A program made the position numbers and the translations under genes. A stretch of DNA of 64,000 nucleotides from Thiocapsa marina 5811 (GTDB taxonomy: Bacteria > Pseudomonadota > Gammaproteobacteria > Chromatiales > Chromatiaceae), in contig NZ_AFWV01000017.1 in assembly GCF_000223985.1 (NCBI RefSeq), forward strand, positions 1 through 64,000, written 5' to 3'. Position 1 is the first letter of the stretch. Every line of letters begins with the position of its first letter. The notes under the pieces were generated by a model that was not told the origin of the DNA, searched no databases, and was given only the letters and a program-made list of their open reading frames with translations. Shown here piece by piece: positions 55,297 to 64,000 of the stretch.

Positions 55297-56040
55297 ATGT
55301 CGATGCCATTGATGACACGTGCGCTCGCCGAGCTGATCGGCACCTTTTGGCTTGTACTCGGCGGCTGCGGAGCCGCCGTCTTCGCCGCTGGCGTTCCCGA
55401 TGTCGGAATCGGCTATTTGGGCGTCTCTTTCGCCTTTGGCCTGACCGTCTTGACGATGGCCTATGCCATCGGTCATATCTCCGGCTGCCATCTGAACCCC
55501 GCCGTCTCGCTGGGACTCGCCGTGGGCGGCCGCTTCCCCTTCTCCGATCTTCCGGTCTATGTCATCGCCCAGGTCCTCGGGGCCATCGCCGCAGCCTTCC
55601 TGATTTGGTTCATCGCCTCGGACATGGGGATGCACAAAGAGGGGCAAGCAACCTTCACGCTCGCCGCCAACAGCCTGGCCGTCAACGGCTACGACAGCCT
55701 CTCACCGCAGGGCTACGGCATGATCGCCGGACTGGTGACCGAGATCGTCATGACCGCGATGTTCCTCTTCATTATCCTGGGCGCGACCGACAAGCGCGGC
55801 ATCGGCACCCATGCGGGTCTCGCCATCGGCCTGGCGCTCACGCTGATCCATCTGATCTCGATCCCGATCACCAACACCTCGGTCAACCCGGCGCGCAGCA
55901 CCGGACCGGCTTTGGCGCTGCTCACCGGCGGAGAAGGTCAGGCGGCGAGCCAGCTCTGGCTGTTCTGGGTAGGTCCGCTGGTCGGCGCGGCAATCGCTGG
56001 CGTGGTGTATCGTCTTTTCGAGCAAAAACATACGGCTTGA
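55297..56040 (+). CDS. aqpZ: Aquaporin Z
   Basis: This 247-residue channel has six transmembrane helices and both pore NPA motifs ([16 protein letters not shown] and [14 protein letters not shown]). The selectivity-filter Arg after the second NPA is present. The ATG at 55297 has GGAG six bases upstream. Length and motifs fit water-selective AqpZ and not a glycerol facilitator. It is a single gene, followed by two strong palindromes. Confidence 0.95.
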   Translation: MSMPLMTRALAELIGTFWLVLGGCGAAVFAAGVPDVGIGYLGVSFAFGLTVLTMAYAIGHISGCHLNPAVSLGLAVGGRFPFSDLPVYVIAQVLGAIAAAFLIWFIASDMGMHKEGQATFTLAANSLAVNGYDSLSPQGYGMIAGLVTEIVMTAMFLFIILGATDKRGIGTHAGLAIGLALTLIHLISIPITNTSVNPARSTGPALALLTGGEGQAASQLWLFWVGPLVGAAIAGVVYRLFEQKHTA

Positions 56041-56089
56041 CGCGAGCAATCACGTTGGGACGCGACGCCCCTCGCGCTCGCGACCGACC

Positions 56090-56150
56090 GCCGACCGCTC
56101 GATCGGTACCGATCGAGCGGTCGGCGCAATTCGCCTCGAAGGCTTCGAGG
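56090..56150. terminator. Perfect 36-bp palindrome plus second hairpin
   Basis: Positions 56090-56125 form a perfect 36-bp palindrome centred on GGTACC (arm GCCGACCGCTCGATCGGT). A second hairpin CCTCGAA-GGC-TTCGAGG follows at 56134-56150. No T run follows either. They could terminate aqpZ transcription by a non-canonical route, protect mRNA ends, or bind a dimeric protein. Confidence 0.6.
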
Positions 56151-56276
56151 AGCGGACCTCGGCCGCCGATCGGACCAACGGCAGCAGAAGACCGCGTGCA
56201 GCCTGACCTCGCCACTCCTTTGCGGCTTCGATCCCCGCCTGTAGGATGAGTCGTCATCCAGAGGCCGAGAGACAGC

Positions 56277-56636
56277 ATGCAGCAGGAACCGCTACCGATC
56301 CCCTTGACCGACCTACGCCGTCGCGTCAACGTCGCACGTCATCTGATTCGAGCCGTCTTGACGGAGTTGGTCGGCCCGGTAGAGCTCGCGTTTGACTTCT
56401 ACCGCGAGTGGAATGGATGCTGGCGCGTACGCGTCGAGATCAAGGACCCGATCAACGGACGACTGGAGTTCACCCTGATGGACACCCCGGGCGGCGGAAT
56501 GCTCGCACTGCCCCGCCCTCTACCCGAACGCTGGCGCCTGGAGACCGGAATCCCGGCAACCGACGGCACACGCTGGACCCTGGATACGCAAGGGCACCTC
56601 CGGCCCTTCGTGCCGCCGAATGCAAAATCGCCATAG
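56277..56636 (+). CDS. Hypothetical protein, 119 aa
   Basis: I do not recognise this family. The protein is soluble, with a helical N-terminus (TDLRRRVNVARHLIRAVLTEL) and a beta-rich remainder containing several Trp and Pro (EWNGCWRVRVEIKDP). GAGAGACAGC precedes the ATG at 56277. It stands alone; the region to the H-NOX gene (56,637-56,880) holds no gene and probably that gene's promoter. Confidence 0.6.
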   Translation: MQQEPLPIPLTDLRRRVNVARHLIRAVLTELVGPVELAFDFYREWNGCWRVRVEIKDPINGRLEFTLMDTPGGGMLALPRPLPERWRLETGIPATDGTRWTLDTQGHLRPFVPPNAKSP

Positions 56637-56880
56637 CCAGCCTATGGAGTCCGGTGCGCGCCGTCGATCGGCGACGCCTTTTCGCGAGGATTCTGCTCCA
56701 GTCTTGCGGCTTGCGCTGCCGGTCGCCTGGATCGCACTTCGGACGCACGGAGCCTGTGGCGCGAGGCGCTCGGAGAAGAGTGATGACTACCCTAGCGTTG
56801 CCGGATTCCGTTAGGATTGGCCGAGGAGAAGAATCGGCTATCGGCCTCGTCGTCACAACCAGCCCGAGGGGATCACGCTC

Positions 56881-57444
56881 ATGAAAGGCGTTGTATTCGT
56901 TGAGTTTCTCGAAATGGTCGAGGCCCAGTTCTCCCCCGAGATGGCGGATGACATCATCGACGCCAGTGATCTTCCCTCGGGCGGTGCCTACACGAGCGTC
57001 GGCACCTATAGTCATGGCGAGATGGTTGCTCTGGTCGGAGCCCTGTCCGAGCGCACGGGCACCCCGGCACCAACCTTGATTCGGGCGTTCGGAGAGTTCT
57101 TGTTCGAGCGGTTTCACGTCCATCACGGTGACTTCTTCCACGGTATCGACGATAGCCTGGATTTTCTCGAGCGGATCGAGGACGTGATCCATGTTCAGGT
57201 GCGCAAGCTCTATCCGAATGCGGAGCTGCCTCGCTTCGAGATCGAGCGACCGGACCCGGATCACCTGCGTATGCTCTATCGCTCCGACCGGCACATGGGC
57301 GATTTGGCCGAGGGCCTGATTCGTCAGTGCATCGCGCACTTCGGGACGCCCGTCGTCATCGAGCGACATGATCTGGACGACAAGGGCGGGCTCGTGCGCT
57401 TCGAGTTAAGCCGCGTCCAGAGCGAGATGCTCACTTTCGAGTGA
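56881..57444 (+). CDS. H-NOX heme nitric-oxide sensor
   Basis: This 187-residue cytosolic heme sensor matches bacterial H-NOX proteins: the proximal heme ligand His104 (in IEDVIHVQVRKLYP) and the heme-propionate motif YxSxR at Y133-S135-R137. H-NOX proteins of this type bind NO and inhibit a partner kinase. The hybrid kinase gene lies 163 bp downstream. The frame enters the composite repeat at 57406, so residues 176-187 (LSRVQSEMLTFE) and the stop are repeat-encoded, just where normal H-NOX proteins end. The heme core is intact. Confidence 0.92.
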   Translation: MKGVVFVEFLEMVEAQFSPEMADDIIDASDLPSGGAYTSVGTYSHGEMVALVGALSERTGTPAPTLIRAFGEFLFERFHVHHGDFFHGIDDSLDFLERIEDVIHVQVRKLYPNAELPRFEIERPDPDHLRMLYRSDRHMGDLAEGLIRQCIAHFGTPVVIERHDLDDKGGLVRFELSRVQSEMLTFE

Positions 57445-57600
57445 GCTCGACGTTTCGTGCATCCATGACCCTTAGCGGGGACGCGGTTTAAAAGTTTTAT
57501 ATTTTTTAAAACGTTAAACCGCGCCGACTCCAACGGTCGTCAAGTCTGCCGGGGTCGATCCCATCCAAAAACATCGCATAGCGCGCTGGGCGCGGTTTAA
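57406..57600. repeat. Composite intergenic repeat, 195 bp (copy 2)
   Basis: Unit one is 57406-57491 (ends TTAAGCCGCGTC / GACGCGGTTTAA), the spacer is 57492-57513 (AT-rich) and unit two is 57514-57600 (ends TTAAACCGCGCC / GGCGCGGTTTAA). The whole is the inverted counterpart of 58981-59175. Unit one matches the complement of 59090-59175 at about 70 of 86 positions by eye. It covers the H-NOX 3' end and stops eight bases before the kinase ATG, so it also occupies the kinase leader. Confidence 0.9.
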
Positions 57601-57607
57601 GCTGACC

Positions 57608-58969
57608 ATGACCGAGACGCAAACAGATCCGGATCGGCTGCTGCGGCGCGCCGAACGCGAGCGACGTGCCCGCAAGGAGGCGGAACGACTCTTGGAAGAG
57701 AAAAGCCTTGAGCTCTACGAGGCAAATCAGGCATTGCAACGCCAGGCCGCTGCGTTGGAGGAGCAGGTACAGACGCGCACGGCCGAGCTGCACGCGGCAC
57801 TCGAGCGAGCCGAGGAGGCGGTCCGCGCGAAGAGCGACTTTCTGGCGGTGATGAGCCATGAGATCCGCACGCCGCTGAATGCGGTCATCGGCATGTCCGA
57901 GCTCCTGTCGCTCGAGTCTTTGGCGCCCGAGCATCAGGAACAGGTTTCGCTGATTCACGATAACGGGCGCAATCTGCTCGCGTTGATCAACGACATCCTC
58001 GATTTCTCCAAGATCGAGGCAGGAAAACTGCAACTGGAGCAGGAAGTCTTCGATCCTGCCGATCTCTTGCAGAGCACCCTGCGCTCGTTCGAGGCACAAG
58101 CAGCTCCTCGCGGCGTGCGACTTCATAGTCAGCTTATGCCTCTGCCGCAGTGGGTCGTCGGAGATCGCCTTCGTTTGAGGCAGGTGCTCGCCAATCTCAT
58201 CGGCAACGCGTTGAAATTCACCCTGCGCGGAGAGGTGCGCCTCGAGGCGGAAGCGAACGAGATGCCCGACGGCTGGCGCCTGCAAGTGCGCGTCGTGGAT
58301 AGCGGCATCGGCATGAACGCCGAGCAGCAGGCGCGTCTGTTCCAGCCGTTTTCCCAGGCGGATGCATCGACCAGCCGACATTTCGGAGGCACCGGACTCG
58401 GGTTGGCCATTTGCCATCGGCTGGTGCACGAGATGGGCGGAGAGATTGCCTGCCGCAGCGCCCCCGGAGAAGGGTCCGTTTTCGCGTTCGATGTACAGCT
58501 TCAGCGGGCTAGCGACGTGCCGAGCGCCCGCGATGGCGCCGATGACGAGACCCTCTGTCGATGCACGGCGCCAAGCATTCGCCTTCTGATCGTCGATGAC
58601 AATCCCGTCAACCGATTGCTTGCACGGCGCATGGCCGAGCGCCTCGGACATCAGTCGGAGATTGCCGCCTCAGGTCCCGAAGCACTGGAGATGGTTCAGC
58701 AGAACGACTACGACGTGATTTTGATGGACTTCATCATGCCCGAGATGGACGGCCTCGAGACCACGCAGCGGATCCGTGCGCTGGATCTGCCCCGCCAGCC
58801 GCGCATCGTTGCCCTCACCGCGAATGCCTTCCCGGAGGATCGGGCCAAGGCGCTGGAGGCCGGCATGGCCGGCTTTATCAGCAAACCCTTGCGTCTCGAG
58901 CAGCTTCGACTCGAGTTGTGCTCGATCTGTCTCGCGAAGCACGCGCAGGGTTCCTCCGTCGTGCCCTAA
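57608..58969 (+). CDS. Hybrid histidine kinase, probable H-NOX partner
   Basis: This 453-residue cytosolic kinase has no membrane segment. An N-terminal coiled coil (about residues 15-75) leads to HisKA with VMSHEIRTPLN (His84), an ATPase domain with LANLIGNALKFT, DSGIGM and GGTGLGL, and a C-terminal receiver (LLIVDDNPVN, phospho-acceptor Asp374 in ILMDFIMPEMDG). There is no sensor domain, as expected when a separate H-NOX protein provides sensing. There is no Hpt domain, so onward phosphotransfer needs another protein. The gene is bracketed by two inverted 195-bp repeats. Confidence 0.9.
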   Translation: MTETQTDPDRLLRRAERERRARKEAERLLEEKSLELYEANQALQRQAAALEEQVQTRTAELHAALERAEEAVRAKSDFLAVMSHEIRTPLNAVIGMSELLSLESLAPEHQEQVSLIHDNGRNLLALINDILDFSKIEAGKLQLEQEVFDPADLLQSTLRSFEAQAAPRGVRLHSQLMPLPQWVVGDRLRLRQVLANLIGNALKFTLRGEVRLEAEANEMPDGWRLQVRVVDSGIGMNAEQQARLFQPFSQADASTSRHFGGTGLGLAICHRLVHEMGGEIACRSAPGEGSVFAFDVQLQRASDVPSARDGADDETLCRCTAPSIRLLIVDDNPVNRLLARRMAERLGHQSEIAASGPEALEMVQQNDYDVILMDFIMPEMDGLETTQRIRALDLPRQPRIVALTANAFPEDRAKALEAGMAGFISKPLRLEQLRLELCSICLAKHAQGSSVVP

Positions 58970-58980
58970 TCCGTGCGATC

Positions 58981-59175
58981 TTAAACCGCGCCCGGCGCGG
59001 TCTGCGTAGTTTGTTGAATTGGCTTGGCCGCAGCGGCCCCGATCATTGTCGGAGCCGGCGCCGTTTAAGATTTTGAAAAATATAACATTCTAAACCGCGT
59101 CTCTGCGAAGAGCGGTGGATGCACCCAACTTCGAGTTCACGCGAAAGTGAGCATCTCGCTCTGGACGCGGTTTAG
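58981..59175. repeat. Composite intergenic repeat, 195 bp (copy 3, inverted)
   Basis: Unit one is 58981-59068 (TTAAACCGCGCC ... GGCGCCGTTTAA), the AT-rich spacer is 59069-59089 and unit two is 59090-59175 with perfect ends CTAAACCGCGTC / GACGCGGTTTAG. Its reverse complement aligns end to end with copy 2, spacer included. It fills most of the space between the convergent kinase and serS genes. Confidence 0.9.
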
Positions 59176-59210
59176 GTCACATCGCCGGGCCTCGCGCCTC
59201 CTCGCGGAGG

Positions 59211-60795
<1,585 letters not shown>

Positions 60796-60799
<4 letters not shown>

Positions 60800-61170
60800 A
60801 GCGACCTCCCGAGGATCACCCCGACCCAACAGACAACAATACAGAGCCAAACGCTGACAAGCATATTGAGAAAGGCCGTCAGCAAGGACCCCTCCTCCAA
60901 TAGATTCAGCGTCTCGATCGAAAAGGTGGAAAACGTCGTAAAAGCGCCGAGAAAGCCGATCAGGATCGCACCGCGCCATTCGGGCGCCCAACTCAAGCGC
61001 TCGATCAAGAGGACGAACAAGAGGCCCATCAGGAAAGAGCCGAGCAGATTGACCGCCAAGGTCCCCCAAGGAAAGCCCCGGCCGAGCCACGCGTAAACAC
61101 CGTTCGACATCCCGTAGCGTGCCAGTGCACCGAGTGCCCCGCCGGCGGCAATCGCAAAAAGCTGAAGCAT
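60796..61170 (-). CDS. crcB: Fluoride exporter CrcB/FluC
   Basis: This 124-residue inner-membrane protein has four transmembrane helices. GGALGALARYG, GTLAVNLLGSFLMG and GFLGAFTTFSTFS are family signatures, including the Asn and Phe residues of the dual-topology fluoride channel. It works as an antiparallel dimer. No fluoride riboswitch is visible directly upstream, because the preceding methyltransferase gene ends seven bases before the start codon. Confidence 0.95.
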
Positions 61171-61177
61171 CGAAGAC

Positions 61178-61756
61178 CTACTTCAGAAAGCCCATCGTGA
61201 AATCACCGCTCAGATAGCCTTCCTTCAAATGCGGCTCCGCATCCAACTCCAGTGCCAAGCCGTGAAGATCGCGCGGCTGCTGATAGTTATAGCTACCCGG
61301 ACCGTCCGTTCCCTTCAACAAATTGAAGATGAAACCGTGCCGGGATGCAGCAAAGCAACGGCGGATAAACTCCCACGTCTCCTCGCGGGTCAGGTTATTC
61401 ATGGCACCGCTGCAAAGATAGTAGTCGGCGTGCGGAAGCCGATCCTCCAAGACATTGCAGACCCGGATCTCGCATCCGGTGCGACGGCGTGCGGCCTCCA
61501 CCATCGGTTCCATCACATCCAGTCCGATGTAGCGCCCGGGCAGGCTGTTGCATCGATCGAGGTAGCGATGGAGATCGCCGAATCCGCAGCCCGCATCGAC
61601 CAGGGTCAACTCGGACAGATCCTCGGGCAGGATCTCGCGCAGCACCTTGAAGCGCAGCTCTTGGCTTTGGGTCGACTGCCACTGCACGCCTTTGGCGGTC
61701 TCGCCGTGCGAGGTGAGCGAGTCGAGATAGAAGCTGGTGTTGTCGAGTCTCGGCAT
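61178..61756 (-). CDS. Class I SAM-dependent methyltransferase
   Basis: This 192-residue protein has a Rossmann-type SAM site, VDAGCGFGDLHRYLD (motif I), followed by YIGLDVMEPMVEAAR (motif II) and YYLCSGAMNNLTREE. The substrate is unknown. I prefer the ATG at 61756 (MPRLDNTSFYL), where the conserved fold begins; the frame is open to 61864. The gene is in line with crcB and probably co-transcribed with it. Confidence 0.75.
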   Translation of the reverse strand: MPRLDNTSFYLDSLTSHGETAKGVQWQSTQSQELRFKVLREILPEDLSELTLVDAGCGFGDLHRYLDRCNSLPGRYIGLDVMEPMVEAARRRTGCEIRVCNVLEDRLPHADYYLCSGAMNNLTREETWEFIRRCFAASRHGFIFNLLKGTDGPGSYNYQQPRDLHGLALELDAEPHLKEGYLSGDFTMGFLK

Positions 61757-61891
61757 CGGTGGAAGCGATTGGGGTGTCGATCGAGGAAATGAACCGTCCG
61801 GGCGCATTCGAGCGCCGGGGATTCGGATCTGCGCCGGCTGCGGCGAGGAGCGAGCCGCATTCAACCGGTGCGGCGCGGAATCGGCGCGGCC

Positions 61892-62506
61892 TCAGACCCT
61901 CGAGAGGTTTTGGATTGCAGCGACGGCGGCTTTCCCGGCCGCATCGATGTCGGCCTCGCGCCCGGCCAGGGTCAGACGCCCGAATGCACCGACCGCACGC
62001 ACGTCGATCAGGGTGACGTTCGATGCCTTTTCCGCCTCGTTGGCGGCATACACGACATAGCCGGCGGGCTCGGTCTCCAAAAAGAACATGCTCTGGCCGG
62101 GCAGGATCATGGATCCACGACGATCCTGCCGATTGATCAGGACCGCGTGGTCCGGGGTAATCGAGCGGATCGTCTCCCTCCAAGCGATTCGGCAGGTCTT
62201 GCGGGCGCCCTCGGTCGCATCGAGCGCGTTCAAGACCGCTCGACCGGCGTCCAGGACGTCGCTCTGATCGCGGTGGTGGATGACCATGGATCCGAAGGCA
62301 CGCTCCACCACCTGCTGGCCGAGATGGACACGCGTCGCCTTCAGTGCGATATCCGTCAGTCGATGGACCGCCATCCCCGGCGCAACCTCGATCCAGAGAC
62401 AGGCGTCCCCCGGCACCGGCAGAAAGCCTTGCGAGACGGTGCCCAAATACTCGGCGAGCTGCGGCTGAAGCGAATCGATGAAGACGTAGGTCCGTAGCTC
62501 GATCAT
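61892..62506 (-). CDS. CsoS1D-like tandem BMC shell protein
   Basis: This 204-residue protein contains two BMC-type repeats and closely recalls CsoS1D of alpha-carboxysomes: [47 protein letters not shown], then [32 protein letters not shown] and [13 protein letters not shown]. CsoS1D forms gated trimers thought to admit metabolites such as RuBP. No cso operon or RuBisCO gene is in the window, so the gene is detached from its usual cluster. Its ATG overlaps the upstream glycosylase gene stop (ATGA). Confidence 0.85.
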   Translation of the reverse strand: MIELRTYVFIDSLQPQLAEYLGTVSQGFLPVPGDACLWIEVAPGMAVHRLTDIALKATRVHLGQQVVERAFGSMVIHHRDQSDVLDAGRAVLNALDATEGARKTCRIAWRETIRSITPDHAVLINRQDRRGSMILPGQSMFFLETEPAGYVVYAANEAEKASNVTLIDVRAVGAFGRLTLAGREADIDAAGKAAVAAIQNLSRV

Positions 62507-63231
62507 TGGGTCTCTTCTGATGCTGTTGTCCCGCGCCGACGCCGATGCGAGCTGCGCGATGAAGTGGATGAATCCGAGGGACTCGGCGCTGCCGCGGCGC
62601 AGGTCCGGCGCAATGCGCAACGCTCGCATGCGGGACGCGTCCGACAGACCTCTTTGCCCTGCGACACGATGAGCGCATGGTACTCCTTGAGCATCGGCAC
62701 GTCAGGGCCGAGTGCCTGCTCGAAGCCACGACGAATGACCTCGTAGGTCTCTCCGCCGGCGAGCAAACCCAGGCGTTCGAAGATCCGGCGCGTGTAGGCA
62801 TCGACGACGAAGACGGGGCGGTCGAACGCGTAGAGCAGGATATCGTCCGCGGTCTCGGGGCCGATCCCTTTGATCGCCAAGAGGCGAGCGCGCAGATCGG
62901 GCGTCGCCAATGCAGCCAGCCCGGGATGCCCGCCGGCCTCCAGATAGGCCGCGCAAAAACCGCGCACCCGTTGCGACTTGACGTTGAAATACCCGGAGGG
63001 TCGCAGCGCGTCGGCAAGCTCAGGCGGATCCAAAGCGAGGATCGACTCGGCATCGAGCGAAGAGCGCAAACGCAGACGCTCCAATGCGCGCTCGACGTTC
63101 GTCCAGGCGGTATTTTGCGTCAGGATGGCCCCGATCATCACCTCGAAGGCGCTCTGCGCGGGCCACCAGTCCTGCTCGCCGAAGGCCTCGAGCAGCATCC
63201 CATACACGCGCAGCAGCTGCTCGGCGTTCAC
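62503..63231 (-). CDS. HhH-GPD DNA glycosylase, MagIII-like
   Basis: This 242-residue endonuclease III-type protein has [16 protein letters not shown], a helix-hairpin-helix [18 protein letters not shown] and the catalytic Asp in [10 protein letters not shown]. The Lys used by bifunctional endonuclease III (in GRKTA) is replaced by Glu (GPETA), as in monofunctional 3-methyladenine glycosylases of the MagIII type. A C-terminal cluster C-x5-C-x2-C-x5-C is one residue tighter than the standard spacing. The GTG start at 63231 directly abuts the glgC stop. A basic Ser/Arg-rich tail ends the protein. Confidence 0.8.
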   Translation of the reverse strand: MNAEQLLRVYGMLLEAFGEQDWWPAQSAFEVMIGAILTQNTAWTNVERALERLRLRSSLDAESILALDPPELADALRPSGYFNVKSQRVRGFCAAYLEAGGHPGLAALATPDLRARLLAIKGIGPETADDILLYAFDRPVFVVDAYTRRIFERLGLLAGGETYEVIRRGFEQALGPDVPMLKEYHALIVSQGKEVCRTRPACERCALRRTCAAAAPSPSDSSTSSRSSHRRRRGTTASEETQ

Positions 63232-64000
63232 TCAGGGGCTCTTGGTCACGACCACCACACCCTTCTCGGAGACGGTGAAACGCTCGCGATCGCTCTTCGG
63301 ATCGTGACCGATCTGCATCCTCGGCGGGATCTCCACGTCCTTCTCGACGATGCAGTTGCGCAGGTGCGCGCCCTCTCCGATCGTCACGCCGTTGAACAGG
63401 ATGGAGGCCTCCACGATGGCCCCGTCCTGGACCCGCACCTTCGGAAAGAGGACCGAGTGATTGACCCCGCCCCCGCTGATCACGGTGCCGGCGGCCAGCA
63501 TGGAGTTGACGAAGATGCCCTCGTTCCCGCTCGTTGCGCCCGGAACCGTGCGGGCCGGCGGATACTGACCCTGATAGGTGTGGATGTTCCAGTCGGCCTG
63601 ATAGAGATCCAGAGGCGGCTCGGCGCGCAACAGGGCCATATTCGCCTGGTAATAGGCGTCGATCGAGGCGAGATCGCACCAGTAGCGATCCGGGGTCACG
63701 CGCCCGCGGTCCTGGCCGAAACGATAGGCGACAACGCGGCGATCGGCGACGACGGGGGCGACGATATCCAGCGCCAAATCCGTGTCGGCAACCACGCCGT
63801 CATCCCGGCGGGCCTGATCCAGACGCATCATCTCTTCGAGCAGGAAATCACGATCGAAGACATAGACGCCCATGGTCTCCAAGCGCTCGGCCTCTTCCGG
63901 CACGGGTGCAGCGAGGGCATTCTCGACCGGCGGCGATGCCGGTCGACCGAAACCGGCGATGCGCTCGCCCTCGGTCAGCTCGACACACGCCTGTGTTCCC
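63232..64000 (-). CDS. glgC: Glucose-1-phosphate adenylyltransferase, C-terminal part
   Basis: The frame runs off the right edge, so the N-terminal pyrophosphorylase start is missing. Visible are ACVELTEGERIAGF, the glucose-1-phosphate region ETMGVYVFDRDFLLEEM and YRFGQDRGRVTPDRYWCDLA, and the C-terminal left-handed beta helix with NSMLAAGTVISGGGVNHSV. It makes ADP-glucose, the committed step of glycogen synthesis. Translation is adjacent to the glycosylase gene (TGAGTG), so it heads the visible part of the leftward operon. Confidence 0.95.
   Translation of the reverse strand, partial: GTQACVELTEGERIAGFGRPASPPVENALAAPVPEEAERLETMGVYVFDRDFLLEEMMRLDQARRDDGVVADTDLALDIVAPVVADRRVVAYRFGQDRGRVTPDRYWCDLASIDAYYQANMALLRAEPPLDLYQADWNIHTYQGQYPPARTVPGATSGNEGIFVNSMLAAGTVISGGGVNHSVLFPKVRVQDGAIVEASILFNGVTIGEGAHLRNCIVEKDVEIPPRMQIGHDPKSDRERFTVSEKGVVVVTKSP

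Noticed and set aside
61100-61200. Fluoride riboswitch before crcB
   Set aside because: The upstream gene ends seven bases before the crcB start, leaving no room, and no riboswitch core was recognised.
61395-63053. A 552-residue minus-strand frame across the csoS1D-like and glycosylase genes
   Set aside because: It is a low-complexity Arg/Ser/Pro shadow; the overlapping genes in other frames have clear domains and coupled starts.

Overview
The window joins two kinds of DNA. Positions 34,165-64,000 look like chromosomal backbone of a GC-rich gammaproteobacterium, most like a purple sulfur bacterium of the Chromatiaceae (inferred from protein flavour and gene content: H-NOX with a hybrid kinase, a CsoS1D-type shell protein, GlgC, SulP plus UspA, CrcB-DUF190-SerS). 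Positions 1 to about 34,100 are a visibly AT-richer accessory region that ends at a P4-type tyrosine integrase (32,710-33,912) and a putative tmRNA-3'-end attachment site (34,078-34,103). Its left end lies outside the window, and no conjugation genes are visible.

Accessory region, left to right. (a) 131-9,589: minus-strand maintenance genes. These are a CobT-like VWA protein, a DUF3150 protein, a WGR protein and a CobS-like AAA ATPase; then a Cas4-like nuclease with three overlapping partners; then an XRE regulator and a DUF3102 protein. (b) 10,271-10,730: a frameshifted exported-protein pseudogene. (c) 10,908-20,532: a tightly coupled five-gene defence-type operon, read right to left: truncated DnaQ-like exonuclease, SNF2-type helicase, DUF4391 protein, type III-like Mod, type III-like Res. 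(d) 20,697-23,098: a small protein, an IS200/IS605-end-like hairpin cluster, and a 572-residue protein with a C-terminal HEPN-type Rx4H motif. (e) 23,534-29,451: a membrane protein, a RadC/JAB protein, a large exported protein with an apparent PD-(D/E)xK motif, and an exported Sel1-repeat protein directly before it. (f) 30,080-32,594: an XRE regulator and small unknown genes next to the integrase.

Backbone. A 5'-truncated hicB remnant sits at the element boundary. It is followed by an Hpt protein, a peroxiredoxin-glutaredoxin fusion with glutathione reductase, DusA, an EamA transporter, an APH-AAA fusion, RimO, two toxin-antitoxin pairs, UspA, SulP, a run fkpB-ispH-thiO, an orphan Phd antitoxin, TsaD, AqpZ, an H-NOX/hybrid-kinase signalling pair, and a minus-strand run glgC, MagIII-like glycosylase, csoS1D-like gene, methyltransferase, crcB, DUF190, serS.

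The most striking non-coding feature is a family of intergenic repeats. Each unit is about 86 bp with 12-bp inverted ends (CTRAACCGCGTC type). Units pair across a 22-bp AT-rich spacer into composites of about 195 bp. Two composites in opposite orientation bracket the hybrid kinase gene. Repeat ends supply the stop codon of rimO, uspA and sulP, and the last 12 codons of the H-NOX gene. The strongest candidates for new biology are the five-gene operon, the HEPN protein, the exported nuclease-like/Sel1 pair and this repeat family. No CRISPR array, rRNA or intact tRNA was seen.
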